From an uncultured Pelagibacteraceae bacterium (lineage in GTDB: Bacteria; Pseudomonadota; Alphaproteobacteria; Pelagibacterales; Pelagibacteraceae), in contig CACDNT010000004.1 of assembly GCA_902554195.1 (NCBI GenBank), positions 1-48,238 of the forward strand: a stretch of DNA of 48,238 nucleotides. Reading direction: 5' to 3'. Of the stretch, positions 37,374-46,988 are shown piece by piece. Numbering within the stretch: position 1 is the first letter of the stretch; every line of letters begins with the position of its first letter. The notes beneath the pieces were generated by a model, which had not been told where the DNA came from, did not search any database, and saw only the letters and a list, made by a program, of their open reading frames with translations. The position numbers and the translations under genes are program-made.

Positions 37374-37527
37374 TATTTTATTGAAAAGTATAAAAACTTA
37401 ATAAAATCAACACTTTTTTGATTTATACAATATATTGTGTATAACTTTTTTTTATACACTAAAAAAAGTCTTGATTTATCAACACTTTTGACAAGAATAT
37501 AAATAATCTAATAAAACCGGAGCTAAA

Positions 37528-37803
37528 ATGAATAAAAAACAACTAGTAGTCAAAATTTCTGGGGCATTAAATTTAAGCAAAGCTGATGCTGAAAGAACTT
37601 TTGACACAATTACCAACACAATTTTAGATGCTTTAAAAGCTGACGATTCAGTAAAAATTGCTGGTTTTGGTACATATAAAGTAGCTAAAAGAAAAGCTAG
37701 AGTTGGAAGAAACCCTAGGACTGGTGAGCAAATACAAATTGCTGCTTCACAAAAAGTTAAGTTCTTACCTGCTAAAGCTTTAAAAGAAGTATTCAATAAA
37801 TAA
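37528..37803 (+). CDS. hup: HU-family DNA-binding protein
   Basis: FGTYKVAKRKARVGRNPRTGEQIQIAASQKVKFLPAKALKE. Confidence 0.95.
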   Translation: MNKKQLVVKISGALNLSKADAERTFDTITNTILDALKADDSVKIAGFGTYKVAKRKARVGRNPRTGEQIQIAASQKVKFLPAKALKEVFNK

Positions 37804-37812
37804 TATCTTTTT

Positions 37813-37843
37813 ACAGCCTTAACGAAATCCTCGTTAAGGCTGT
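37813..37843 (+). terminator. Strong intrinsic terminator after HU gene
   Basis: acagccttaacga-aatcc-tcgttaaggctgt (13-bp perfect stem) then tttct. Confidence 0.9.
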
Positions 37844-37938
37844 TTCTATATGCAAATACTGCATACCCAGTTTTCCTAATCAGCGTTAGTTATTAACTCT
37901 GGATAAAATAAAAGGACTTTCTTTAACAGGGAGGTCTT

Positions 37939-39240
37939 ATGACTAAATTAATGAAAATAATAAGTGCGCCACTTATTAGTTTAATTTTTTTATTAAACAT
38001 GAGTAGTGCTGGAATGGCAGACACAACTGTTTCTGCCGAAGTAGGGTTTATTTTTAATACTTTACTTTTCTTAATTTGTGGTTTCTTGGTTATGTTTATG
38101 GCGGCCGGATTCGCAATGCTAGAATCAGGAATGGTTACATCAAAAAGTGTATCCGTTATCTGTGCAAAAAATATAGGTTTATTCTCAATTGCAGGAATTA
38201 TGTTTTGGCTTGTAGGTTATAACTTAGCCTACGGTATACCAGAAGGTGGTTATATCGGTAAGTTTATACCATGGTCAGATGCAAGTGCGGTAGATACAGG
38301 TTATTCAGATGGATCAGACTGGTATTTCCAGATGGTCTTTTGCGCAACTACAGTTTCTATTGTTTCTGGAACGATGGCTGAAAGAATTAAATTATGGCCA
38401 TTCTTCGTATTTGCTGCAGTTTTATCAGGTATTATTTATCCAATCGTAATGGGTTGGCAGTGGGGTGGAGGCTGGTTAGCGGAATTAGGTTTTTCTGATT
38501 TTGCTGGTTCAACTTTAGTACACTCAACTGGAGGTGCTGCAGCTTTAGCTGGTGCAATGATTATTGGTCCTAGACTAGGAAGATTTACTAAGTCTGGCGC
38601 TCCTGCTCCACTTAAGCCGTTTGCAGCTTCTTCAATTCCATTAGTTACAATTGGTGTATTTATTTTATGGCTAGGTTGGTTTGGATTTAATGGTGGTTCA
38701 CAATTAGCAATGGGAACTGCTGTAGATGCAATCGCTGTATCAACTATTTTCATGAATACATTCTTAGCAGGTGCAGGTGGAGTAATTGGTGCTGCTATAA
38801 TTACTAGATTACATTTTGGTAAAACAGATGTAGTTCAAATGTTAAATGGATGTATTGGTGGATTAGTAGCAGTAACAGCTGAACCATTAGCTCCATCACC
38901 TTTTGCAGCTATCTTAATTGGTGCAGTGGGTGGTCTAATCGTAGTTTATGGTACAAAACTATTATTCTCATTGAAGATTGATGATGTAGTAGGTGCGATA
39001 CCAGCACACTTGTTTGCAGGAATTTGGGGTACATTAATTGTTCCAGCTACAAATTCTGATGCAGCTTTCAGCTCGCAGTTTATAGGAGTACTTTCAGTAA
39101 ACATCTTCGTATTTGTAGTCGCTTACATAGTATTTAGCGCTATCAAAGCAACGATCGGTCTAAGATTGAGTAAAGAAGGTGAAACTAAAGGAACTGACGT
39201 TACTGAAACAGGTGTAATTGCATATGCAATACGTGACTAG
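37939..39240 (+). CDS. amtB: Ammonium transporter
   Basis: FMAAGFAMLESGMVTSKSV, STGGAAALAGAMIIGPRLG, GWFGFNGGS, IPAHLFAGIWGTL. Confidence 0.96.
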   Translation: MTKLMKIISAPLISLIFLLNMSSAGMADTTVSAEVGFIFNTLLFLICGFLVMFMAAGFAMLESGMVTSKSVSVICAKNIGLFSIAGIMFWLVGYNLAYGIPEGGYIGKFIPWSDASAVDTGYSDGSDWYFQMVFCATTVSIVSGTMAERIKLWPFFVFAAVLSGIIYPIVMGWQWGGGWLAELGFSDFAGSTLVHSTGGAAALAGAMIIGPRLGRFTKSGAPAPLKPFAASSIPLVTIGVFILWLGWFGFNGGSQLAMGTAVDAIAVSTIFMNTFLAGAGGVIGAAIITRLHFGKTDVVQMLNGCIGGLVAVTAEPLAPSPFAAILIGAVGGLIVVYGTKLLFSLKIDDVVGAIPAHLFAGIWGTLIVPATNSDAAFSSQFIGVLSVNIFVFVVAYIVFSAIKATIGLRLSKEGETKGTDVTETGVIAYAIRD

Positions 39241-39252
39241 TTGTTAACAACA

Positions 39253-39307
39253 AAGGGATCCTTCGCTCTCTGTATATTCTCAGCGAATACTCATAGAAGG
39301 ATCCCTT
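39253..39307 (+). terminator. Long-loop hairpin downstream of amtB
   Basis: aagggatccttc ... gaaggatccctt (12-bp perfect stem, 31-nt loop). Confidence 0.65.
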
Positions 39308-39331
39308 AAACTTTCTCTTAGTTAGTTAAAT

Positions 39332-39359
39332 AATAAGCCCCTCCCTCAAGGGGCTTATT
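39332..39359. terminator. Bidirectional terminator between convergent genes
   Basis: aataagcccc-tccctcaa-ggggcttatt (10-bp perfect stem). Confidence 0.85.
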
Positions 39360-40323
39360 GATTTTGATCCCATAATTTTTTGTAATTTATAAAAGGTGAT
39401 AAACCATAACTTGAATTAACATTTGTTAGATGGACTGATAAGCTTTTTAAAGGAGATATACAATATTCGTTTTTATAAATATCGTTTATATATTTCTCAA
39501 AAGGATCATGACGATCTTCACAATTTTTCGAAAAATTTTCCCAGTATAGATCCAATAATTTTTTGCTAGTCAAAAAAGTACATAAAGTCTTATTTATTGT
39601 TCTCCAGTGTCTTTTATCTCCTATTAGAATATTTGTTTTTTCGTTGTTCATATAGAGATATGGATAGTCTGTAGGACACATAAAAATATCTTTGCCTACT
39701 TGAGATGATACTCTTTCATAAGTAGCAATCATTTCTTCTAACATGGTTTCAAAATGAAGATAATCATCCTCAACGAAGAAAATTAGATCTTCCCCAATTT
39801 CTTTTCCAATCTCAAAACATTGAAGTAAACTGGCTAAATTAGAAAAAGTTTCTTGAGTTTTTTGTTTTTTTATTTTGCTTTCAAATTTTTTTTTGTCTAG
39901 GGAGATAATTTCGCCGTTTGTGTCTTTGATTATTTCCTTAATTCTGTTGAGATTTTCATCTTTTGAGGAATCATCAAGTATTATTATTTTTATTTTTAAA
40001 TCTGAGTATTTGTTTTGACAAAGATTGATAGAGTTTATCAATGATTTAATTGATCGAATTGAATATTCTATTTTTGGTTGTTCGAATAATCTTCTCTTAT
40101 TTTGATCCCAAACTTCAATTTCTGTATTAACTCTAATAATTATTAAGATTGAATTAACTTTTCTTGTAATTTTCACTTCTCCCAAAGGTAAGACTATTGA
40201 TTTTTTATTTATAATTGAGAGATCTTCGTTTAATTCTTTGTTCAATGTAGGTGAGAGAAATTTATTTTGATCAATAATTTCAAACCCCAAAAATTTACAA
40301 ATTTTAATGAAAAACTTTTTCAT
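39355..40323 (-). CDS. Glycosyltransferase-like protein (GT-A fold candidate)
   Basis: IKSLINSINLC...IKIIILDDSSKDENLNRIKEI and FFVEDDYLH suggest a GT-A nucleotide-sugar site. Confidence 0.6.
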   Translation of the reverse strand: MKKFFIKICKFLGFEIIDQNKFLSPTLNKELNEDLSIINKKSIVLPLGEVKITRKVNSILIIIRVNTEIEVWDQNKRRLFEQPKIEYSIRSIKSLINSINLCQNKYSDLKIKIIILDDSSKDENLNRIKEIIKDTNGEIISLDKKKFESKIKKQKTQETFSNLASLLQCFEIGKEIGEDLIFFVEDDYLHFETMLEEMIATYERVSSQVGKDIFMCPTDYPYLYMNNEKTNILIGDKRHWRTINKTLCTFLTSKKLLDLYWENFSKNCEDRHDPFEKYINDIYKNEYCISPLKSLSVHLTNVNSSYGLSPFINYKKLWDQNQ

Positions 40324-40358
40324 ATGTTTTTATTTATGATATAAATATTTACAATATA

Positions 40359-40742
40359 ATGACAATTAAATCATCCCAAACTCTTGTGGCGGAAGCTCTA
40401 AAGGAGATTGATACTATATCTTCTGATGAAGCTTATGAGAAATGTAATAAAAACGAGTGTAACCTAATTGATATAAGAGATGTGAGAGAATTGGAACGAG
40501 AAGGAAGAATTCAAGACTCAAATCATATTCCTAGAGGGATGTTAGAGTTTTGGCTTGATCCAAATGGTGCATATTTTAAACAAGGTAAATTAGATTTAAA
40601 TAAAGAAATGGTTTTATTTTGTGCTGGAGGAATGAGGTCAGCTCTTGCTGCAAAATCTCTAAAAGATATGGGATTTAAAAAAGTATCCCATATTGATGGT
40701 GGTTTTAGTGCATTAAAACAGAGTAAATTTAAAATCACTTAA
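40359..40742 (+). CDS. Rhodanese-domain protein
   Basis: NLIDIRDVRELEREGRIQDSNHIPRGML; LFCAGGMRSALAAKSL. Confidence 0.92.
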   Translation: MTIKSSQTLVAEALKEIDTISSDEAYEKCNKNECNLIDIRDVRELEREGRIQDSNHIPRGMLEFWLDPNGAYFKQGKLDLNKEMVLFCAGGMRSALAAKSLKDMGFKKVSHIDGGFSALKQSKFKIT

Positions 40743-41316
40743 CTATTAATTCATCTAAAGCGTATTCAAGTCTATCTTGGCCCCAAAATAATTTATTATT
40801 TACAACAAATGTTGGAGCACCGAAGATATCATTTTGGAAAGCGTTATTGGTCAAATGTTTAAGTTCATCTTTAATCTTTTGGTCTTTAATACCAGTTTCA
40901 AAATCATTAGTTTTTATCTCACATTTCGATAATATATTCTTTACAGTTTCTTCTTTCGAAATATCTTCATTATTTTTCCAATAAGCATCAAAACAGATAT
41001 CAAAATACTTATCTTTCTTTTCATTACTAATAAAAAGAAAGCCTCTCATGAGGTAAAGAGAATTAATTGGGAATTTTTCATTCCAAACAAAGTCAATTTT
41101 ATTTTTTTTAGCAATTAAATTGCAATCATTTTTCATATTTTTCATTTTTCTTTCATTAAACGCAGGGGCAGTAATGCCGCCTAAATTGTGCAGTCCACCA
41201 AGTAAAATTGCTTTATAATTAAACTTGTTTCTATTATTGGAATTAATTATTTTTTTATGCGCTAAAAAAGAATAAGGACTAATAAAATCAAAATAAAAAT
41301 CGATTTTTTTAGTCAT
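40735..41316 (-). CDS. 2-hydroxychromene-2-carboxylate isomerase / DsbA-family protein
   Basis: IDFYFDFISPYSFLAHKKI; DIFGAPTFVVNNKLFWGQDRLEYA. Confidence 0.9.
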   Translation of the reverse strand: MTKKIDFYFDFISPYSFLAHKKIINSNNRNKFNYKAILLGGLHNLGGITAPAFNERKMKNMKNDCNLIAKKNKIDFVWNEKFPINSLYLMRGFLFISNEKKDKYFDICFDAYWKNNEDISKEETVKNILSKCEIKTNDFETGIKDQKIKDELKHLTNNAFQNDIFGAPTFVVNNKLFWGQDRLEYALDELIVK

Positions 41317-41782
41317 ATAAACTTATGTTTTTGGCATAAAAAATTCTTATCAACCAATAAACTAATAAACCAATGGGTCCAATTAAATATATAATAATGA
41401 GTGGTATTGATAATAAAAATTTATTTATCATAAATTTTTGTGAATCTTTTACGACCCAACCTCCTGTAAATAGGTTAATGGAAATAAAATGTATCCAGAA
41501 CATCGTAAGAAAATTCTTATTGGAAAATAAATCTGTGATGTCATCAATACCCATATATAGGCTAAAATTAGCAATAAAGTCGTATGAGTTTAAATAAGAT
41601 TTATATAATAAAAATACATATGCACCACTTAAAATAAAAAATGGAAATATTGAGGCAACAAAATATTTACAGAGATTAGATCTTGGAAAAAAAATCAAAA
41701 TTAACCAAAAAGGGAGAACACCTAAATTCACCCAGTAGTAGAGCATATCTATTGTAAAATAATTATAAATTTGTTCGATCAT
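41309..41782 (-). CDS. ABA4-like (DUF4281) membrane protein
   Basis: LGVLPFWLILIFFPRS; FWIHFISINLFTGGWVVKDSQKFMI; GPIGLLVYWLIR. Confidence 0.75.
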   Translation of the reverse strand: MIEQIYNYFTIDMLYYWVNLGVLPFWLILIFFPRSNLCKYFVASIFPFFILSGAYVFLLYKSYLNSYDFIANFSLYMGIDDITDLFSNKNFLTMFWIHFISINLFTGGWVVKDSQKFMINKFLLSIPLIIIYLIGPIGLLVYWLIRIFYAKNISLYD

Positions 41783-41810
41783 TTTAAAATATATTATATT
41801 AAATCTGACT

Positions 41811-42374
41811 ATGATTCCTATAAGAAATAAAAGAAAAACTTTAAAAGTAACTGTTGAGGAAATGAGAAATTTTGCGTTTGCTTATGTAGAAAAATATGCA
41901 CCGTCAAAGCAACAGCTTAAAACTTACTTACTAAAAAAATACTTAAAAACTTCAGTGCCAAATGTAAAAAAACAAGATGTTACTGATTTGATCGACATTG
42001 TTCTTTCGGATTTAGAAAAAAATAAGTTTATTAATGATAAATTTTACTCAGAAAGTAAAGCTAAAAGCATGATACAAAGAGGAAGCTCAATAAACAAAAT
42101 TAGAAATTACTTAATAGGCAAGGGTATTAATAGCGAATATATTAAAGAGACCGTAAATAAAATTCATGATGATAATTCAGATCAAGATTTTTTTTCTGCT
42201 ATTAAATTATGTAAAAAAAAAAGAATTGGCCCTGCAAGAACAGAAGATAATAGATCTCTATTTTATAAAAAAGATATTTCTTTATTAGCAAGAAATGGAT
42301 TTGATTTTGAAACCTCAAAAAAAGTTATGGAAATTGAAAAAGAGGATTTTATAAAGATAATAAAATTACTTTAA
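41811..42374 (+). CDS. recX: Regulatory protein RecX
   Basis: Helical RecX repeats: FINDKFYSESKAKSMIQRGSSINKIRNYLIGKGI. Confidence 0.8.
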   Translation: MIPIRNKRKTLKVTVEEMRNFAFAYVEKYAPSKQQLKTYLLKKYLKTSVPNVKKQDVTDLIDIVLSDLEKNKFINDKFYSESKAKSMIQRGSSINKIRNYLIGKGINSEYIKETVNKIHDDNSDQDFFSAIKLCKKKRIGPARTEDNRSLFYKKDISLLARNGFDFETSKKVMEIEKEDFIKIIKLL

Positions 42375-42509
42375 TTTATTTTTTTTGTTTTCTTTCACTA
42401 AAAAATCAATTTTGTTCTTAATATAATTTTTAACAAAAACAAATACGAGTAAACCAAAGATTGAAACTGAGACAATTATGATTAATATAATTCTTAGTTG
42501 CTCGTCCAT
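42366..42509 (-). CDS. Small single-TM protein, 47 aa
   Basis: MDEQLRIILIIIVSVSIFGLLVFVFVKNYIKNKIDFLVKENKKNKLK*. Confidence 0.5.
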   Translation of the reverse strand: MDEQLRIILIIIVSVSIFGLLVFVFVKNYIKNKIDFLVKENKKNKLK

Positions 42510-43282
42510 TATTGAATATTTTTACTTTTTAAGATTAAACTTGGATTTTTAAAATCTTTTTTTCCATAAAAAATTTCTTTTCCATTGAAATCAGTGACAC
42601 TTCCACCAGAATGTTTTAAAATTGCATGACCTGCAGCTATATCCCATTCTGAAGCTCTAGGTTCAGCGACATAGCCATCATATTCTCCAGCTGCAATAAC
42701 ACAAAATTTTAGAGAGCTCTTCATTCTAACAGATCTTTTAACATTAAGTTTTTTGTATATTTCATTTATTTCCGGTTTGATTTTATTTGAGTAGGATACA
42801 AACTTAATCTCATTTTTATCAAAATTTTTTGAATGATCTAATTTTATTGGTTCTTCATTTATTAATTCGAAAGATAAATCATCTCCATAAGAATAAAACA
42901 TTCTATTTTTTGCTGGAGCATAGATTAATCCAGCAGCAGGTTTTTTTTGAATTATTAGTCCTGCGTTAATTGTGAATTCATCGAGATCATTAATATAATC
43001 ATAAGTTCCATCAATTGGATCAATTAACCAAAAATTTTCTAAATTATTTATTGATTTATTTTCTGATGCTTCCTCAGAAATAATTGGAATATTCGGTGTC
43101 AATTCAGATATTTTTTTTGTTAAAATTTTATTTACCTCTAAGTCACCATTACTCACAGGTGTGTTATCAGATTTTATTTTTTTAGTAAGACCTTTTTTTC
43201 TCAAGTCTAATGAAATTTTACCAGCATCTAAAAAAGTCTGAACTAAATTCTCAACAATTTTTTTTATATCACTTTGATCCAT
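42509..43282 (-). CDS. cysQ: 3'(2'),5'-bisphosphate nucleotidase CysQ / inositol monophosphatase family
   Basis: IISEEAS, FWLIDPIDGTYDYINDLDEFTINAGLI, EWDIAAGHAILKHSGGSVTDFNG. Confidence 0.88.
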   Translation of the reverse strand: MDQSDIKKIVENLVQTFLDAGKISLDLRKKGLTKKIKSDNTPVSNGDLEVNKILTKKISELTPNIPIISEEASENKSINNLENFWLIDPIDGTYDYINDLDEFTINAGLIIQKKPAAGLIYAPAKNRMFYSYGDDLSFELINEEPIKLDHSKNFDKNEIKFVSYSNKIKPEINEIYKKLNVKRSVRMKSSLKFCVIAAGEYDGYVAEPRASEWDIAAGHAILKHSGGSVTDFNGKEIFYGKKDFKNPSLILKSKNIQ

Positions 43283-43445
43283 TTATTTTCTTTAATTCTA
43301 CATGTTCAGAGTTAATTACTTTTTTTCCAACATTTTGAAAATTAACAGTCACTTTATCTTTAATAATTGATTGAACCTGTCCGATTCCCCAATCTTTGTT
43401 TGCTGGATTGAAAACTTTGTCACCTGGTTCAAAATCATAAATCAT
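43269..43445 (-). CDS. DUF3553 family protein, 58 aa
   Basis: [58 protein letters not shown]. Confidence 0.8.
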   Translation of the reverse strand: MIYDFEPGDKVFNPANKDWGIGQVQSIIKDKVTVNFQNVGKKVINSEHVELKKINGSK

Positions 43446-43486
43446 TTAATTTAATTTATATTAGAAATAAGTATAAATACCATCAA

Positions 43487-44605
43487 ATGAATAATAATTT
43501 TAATTCTATAGGCCTTAAAAAAAACCCCTCAGAAACAACGGTAGTAGTTGCAATGTCTGGAGGAGTGGACTCATCTACAGTTGCTGGAATGATGAAAAAA
43601 GACGGTTACAAAGTTATTGGTATAACTTTAAAACTATACGATGATGGTAAAGAAGTTGCTACATCAAAACAATGCTGTTCAGGTCAAGATATAATGGATG
43701 CAAAAAGAGTTGCACAAAAATTAGATATAGAACACAAAATTCTCTATTATCAAAACAAGTTCAAACAAAGTGTAATTGATAACTTCGTTGATAGCTATTT
43801 AAAAGGCGAAACTCCCATTCCATGTGTGCAATGTAATCAAACTGTAAAATTCAGGGATTTATTTGAAGTAGCTAAAGATCTAAAGGCAGATGCATTAATT
43901 ACTGGTCATTATGTAAAAAGTGTTACTGTTGACAATCAAACGAATATGTATCGAGCTATCGATGAAAATAGAGATCAAAGTTATTTTTTATTTAATACTT
44001 CTAGAGAACAATTAAATTACCTAAGATTTCCATTAGGGGGTATGCTTAAAGATGAAACAAGATCTATAGCAAAAAAACTAAATCTTAATGTAGCAGAAAA
44101 GCCAGATAGCCAAGATATTTGCTTTGTACCCAATGGTGACTATGCTTCTGTAATTCAAAAATTTAGACCTGACTCTTTTAAAAAAGGAAATATAAAAAAC
44201 ATGGAGGGAAAAGTGATAGGAGTTCATGATGGAATTATAAATTTTACAGTAGGTCAAAGAAAAGGAATAAAAGTTTCGGATAAGTATGCATTATATGTAA
44301 TAAAGATTGATGCCGAAAAAAATGAAATTATTGTTGGTTCAAAAGAAGAACTTGGAAAAAAAGTCATTAAACTAAATAATTTAAATTTATTAGTTGGCAA
44401 AGAAGAATTTAATGACAATGTTTTGGTAAAAGTAAGATCAACTGGTAAACTTCTTAATGCAAAAGTAAATTTTAAAAATGATGAAAATACTTTAGTATAC
44501 TTAGAAGAATTTGAAGATGGAATCTCTCCTGGCCAAGCATGCGTTTTTTACAAAAAAGATATTCATGGGGAAAAGCTTTTAGGGGGAGGCTGGATTACAC
44601 TTTAA
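43487..44605 (+). CDS. mnmA: tRNA-specific 2-thiouridylase MnmA
   Basis: [61 protein letters not shown]. Confidence 0.96.
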   Translation: MNNNFNSIGLKKNPSETTVVVAMSGGVDSSTVAGMMKKDGYKVIGITLKLYDDGKEVATSKQCCSGQDIMDAKRVAQKLDIEHKILYYQNKFKQSVIDNFVDSYLKGETPIPCVQCNQTVKFRDLFEVAKDLKADALITGHYVKSVTVDNQTNMYRAIDENRDQSYFLFNTSREQLNYLRFPLGGMLKDETRSIAKKLNLNVAEKPDSQDICFVPNGDYASVIQKFRPDSFKKGNIKNMEGKVIGVHDGIINFTVGQRKGIKVSDKYALYVIKIDAEKNEIIVGSKEELGKKVIKLNNLNLLVGKEEFNDNVLVKVRSTGKLLNAKVNFKNDENTLVYLEEFEDGISPGQACVFYKKDIHGEKLLGGGWITL

Positions 44606-45638
44606 TTTTTTTCCACATTAAAAAAGATAAATAATAGAAAAAAAGTAACACTAAAAAATAGTTCCATTCTAAGATATAATCTACTCTAGGGCTTAAATCA
44701 TATATCATTAAAATTATTAGGATTGAAACAGTACTCAAACATACTATAGCAACAAATAAAAGTTTTAAGTAAACTACTACAGAATATAGATAATTTTTCA
44801 TTTTATCTTTAACAGCAAAAATTTTTTTAATTAAAAAAGCCTGCGCTAGGACCTCAAAAAAAATAAAAAATACAATAAAAGTTCTTCTAAGAGTAGTCAA
44901 AAATTCACTTTCGAAAGTCCATCCTAAAAAAAACACATGAAGTAATAAAAAAATAGCAGAAAGTATACCGAAATTAAAAAAATAAAAATTTTTCGATATA
45001 TTAATAAAATTTTTAAAAATCTTATTATAATAAATCCAATATGAAATCATAAATATAATACTAATGTATAAAAGGGGTTTAAAAAAAAGATTTATGGGCA
45101 ACCTTTTTACGATATTGCTAATCGATGTTTCGCCATAAATAAAAGGATTTACTGTATCAGTCGTACCAAGATTAACTTTTTCATTCTTTTTTATTTTATA
45201 AACACTTTCAAAAAAAAAAGGAAATAAATTATAGTATGTTAAATTTTTTGAGTTAAGAATACAACTAGAGTTTATTTCATCAATTAATTCAATTTTAAAA
45301 AAAATTTTTTTATCGTAATTTTTGATCTTCTCACTATCAATTATTTTAGCATTAACTCCATCTTCATAAGTAAAACCCTGGATATTTTTATATCGAAGAC
45401 ATTCATTTAGTTTATTAAATCTTTCTAAATCTAATTCCGTACAGTAGTTATTTTCTTCATTGCAAAGAATGCTAACTTTATTACCAGGAAGATTCTCCTT
45501 AAAATTAAGTTTATAATCTGGACTAAATTTGAAAGATAATAAGTAATTGTGTATTAGCAAAGAACCCACAAGTGCTATTGTAGGAATTATAAATAACAAT
45601 AATGCAATAATTCGAAGTCTTCGAATATTATTTTCCAT
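44595..45638 (-). CDS. Hypothetical membrane protein
   Basis: 347-aa ORF with one N-terminal and multiple C-terminal TM helices; no family recognised. Confidence 0.7.
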   Translation of the reverse strand: MENNIRRLRIIALLLFIIPTIALVGSLLIHNYLLSFKFSPDYKLNFKENLPGNKVSILCNEENNYCTELDLERFNKLNECLRYKNIQGFTYEDGVNAKIIDSEKIKNYDKKIFFKIELIDEINSSCILNSKNLTYYNLFPFFFESVYKIKKNEKVNLGTTDTVNPFIYGETSISNIVKRLPINLFFKPLLYISIIFMISYWIYYNKIFKNFINISKNFYFFNFGILSAIFLLLHVFFLGWTFESEFLTTLRRTFIVFFIFFEVLAQAFLIKKIFAVKDKMKNYLYSVVVYLKLLFVAIVCLSTVSILIILMIYDLSPRVDYILEWNYFLVLLFFYYLSFLMWKKIKV

Positions 45639-45652
45639 TTTGATTTGAAGTT

Positions 45653-45736
45653 TTATTTTTTCTTATTCTTTTTTCTTGCTCTTCTTTTTTTTGAGCCCAT
45701 TTTTCTCCGGCCTCTGTGTTTTTTTGGGTATCCCAT
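45653..45736 (-). CDS. Very small, very basic ribosomal-protein-like peptide, 27 aa
   Basis: RBS-like aaggaa then ATG: MGYPKKHRGRRKMGSKKRRARKKNKKK*. Confidence 0.6.
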   Translation of the reverse strand: MGYPKKHRGRRKMGSKKRRARKKNKKK

Positions 45737-45812
45737 TATTTCCTTCAGTTATAATTTAATTGAAATTATGTGAGGGATATAGCATTGTCCTTTAAACTTA
45801 TCAATTTTTTTT

Positions 45813-46988
45813 ATGGTTAAATCGTTTAAAACATTTTTAAAGCACACCGCAAAAGATTTTCATAATCAGTCTGTAAATCCCCCAGTTGTAAGGGCTTCAA
45901 CGATTATATTCAAGTCCATGCAAGATATTAGAAAGACACAAAAAAAAGCTATAAAAAATCCAGTAGGAGGTCATTACGATTATGGAAGACAGGGAACTTC
46001 AACGACTTATATATTACAAAAAATTTTAACTAAACTCGAAGATAGTTATCATGTATTCACTACGCCGACAGGCTTTGGTTCAGTTTTTTTAGCAATTTTT
46101 AGCGTTGTAAGACCAGGAGATGAAATTATAGCTGCAGATCCAGTTTATAGTCCAACAAGAATTTTAACAAAAGATTTTTTAAAAGAATTTAATATTAAAA
46201 CGATTTTTTATAATCCGAGTGATTTAAAAACTTTACAATATAGTATTACAAAGAAAACAAAATTAATATTTGTTGAAAACCCTGGAAGTAATACTTTCGA
46301 TTTTCAAGATCTTGGAAAAATAATTTCTATTGCAAAAAAAAATAAAGTTTTAACTGCGATAGATAATACATGGGGAACACCTTATTTTTTAAAACCAATA
46401 AAGCTTGGTTTTGATATGTCAATTGTTTCTGCTACAAAGTATTATTCTGGTCATTCTGATGTAATGGGTGGAAGTTTAGCGGTTAATAAAAAAGTTTTTT
46501 CTAAAGTTAAGGCTGCTGAAAAAATTACAGGATTAAGATTAGGACCTGATGATGCATATTTAATCACTCGAGGTTTGAGAACTTTAGATGTGAGATTGGA
46601 TAGACATAGAGAAAATGCAAAAAAAGTTGCAGCCTTTTTATCAAGGAACAATAAGATAAAACTTCTTTACCCTTATAAAAAAAATTCATTAAATTTTAGA
46701 ATGTGGAAAAAATATTATTCAGGTGCCTCTGGCTTAATGGGACTTAAGATAAAATCAAAAAACAAAGATTCTGTTAAAAAATTTGTAAATTCACTAAAAT
46801 TATTTGGTTATGGATATAGCTGGGGTGGTTTTGAAAGTTTAGTTTTACATCAAGAATTTAGAGAAACGGGAAATAGAAAATTTATGAGCTTAGCGAAAGA
46901 TGAACATTTGGTAAGACTTCATATTGGACTTGAAGATCCAAATGACTTAATTGCTGATATCAAACAAGCGTTAAGATATTTAAAATGA
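45813..46988 (+). CDS. metC: Cys/Met metabolism PLP-dependent enzyme (cystathionine beta-lyase-like)
   Basis: YDYGRQGTSTTYILQ, VENPGSNTFDFQDL, AIDNTWGTPYFLKPIKLGFDMSIVSATKYYSGHSDVMGGSL. Confidence 0.9.
   Translation: MVKSFKTFLKHTAKDFHNQSVNPPVVRASTIIFKSMQDIRKTQKKAIKNPVGGHYDYGRQGTSTTYILQKILTKLEDSYHVFTTPTGFGSVFLAIFSVVRPGDEIIAADPVYSPTRILTKDFLKEFNIKTIFYNPSDLKTLQYSITKKTKLIFVENPGSNTFDFQDLGKIISIAKKNKVLTAIDNTWGTPYFLKPIKLGFDMSIVSATKYYSGHSDVMGGSLAVNKKVFSKVKAAEKITGLRLGPDDAYLITRGLRTLDVRLDRHRENAKKVAAFLSRNNKIKLLYPYKKNSLNFRMWKKYYSGASGLMGLKIKSKNKDSVKKFVNSLKLFGYGYSWGGFESLVLHQEFRETGNRKFMSLAKDEHLVRLHIGLEDPNDLIADIKQALRYLK

Noticed and set aside
37479-37796. 105-aa minus-strand ORF
   Set aside because: Antisense to the clear HU gene; shadow ORF from codon structure.
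38436-38753. 105-aa minus-strand ORF within amtB
   Set aside because: Antisense to a highly conserved transporter; no independent start signal or family.
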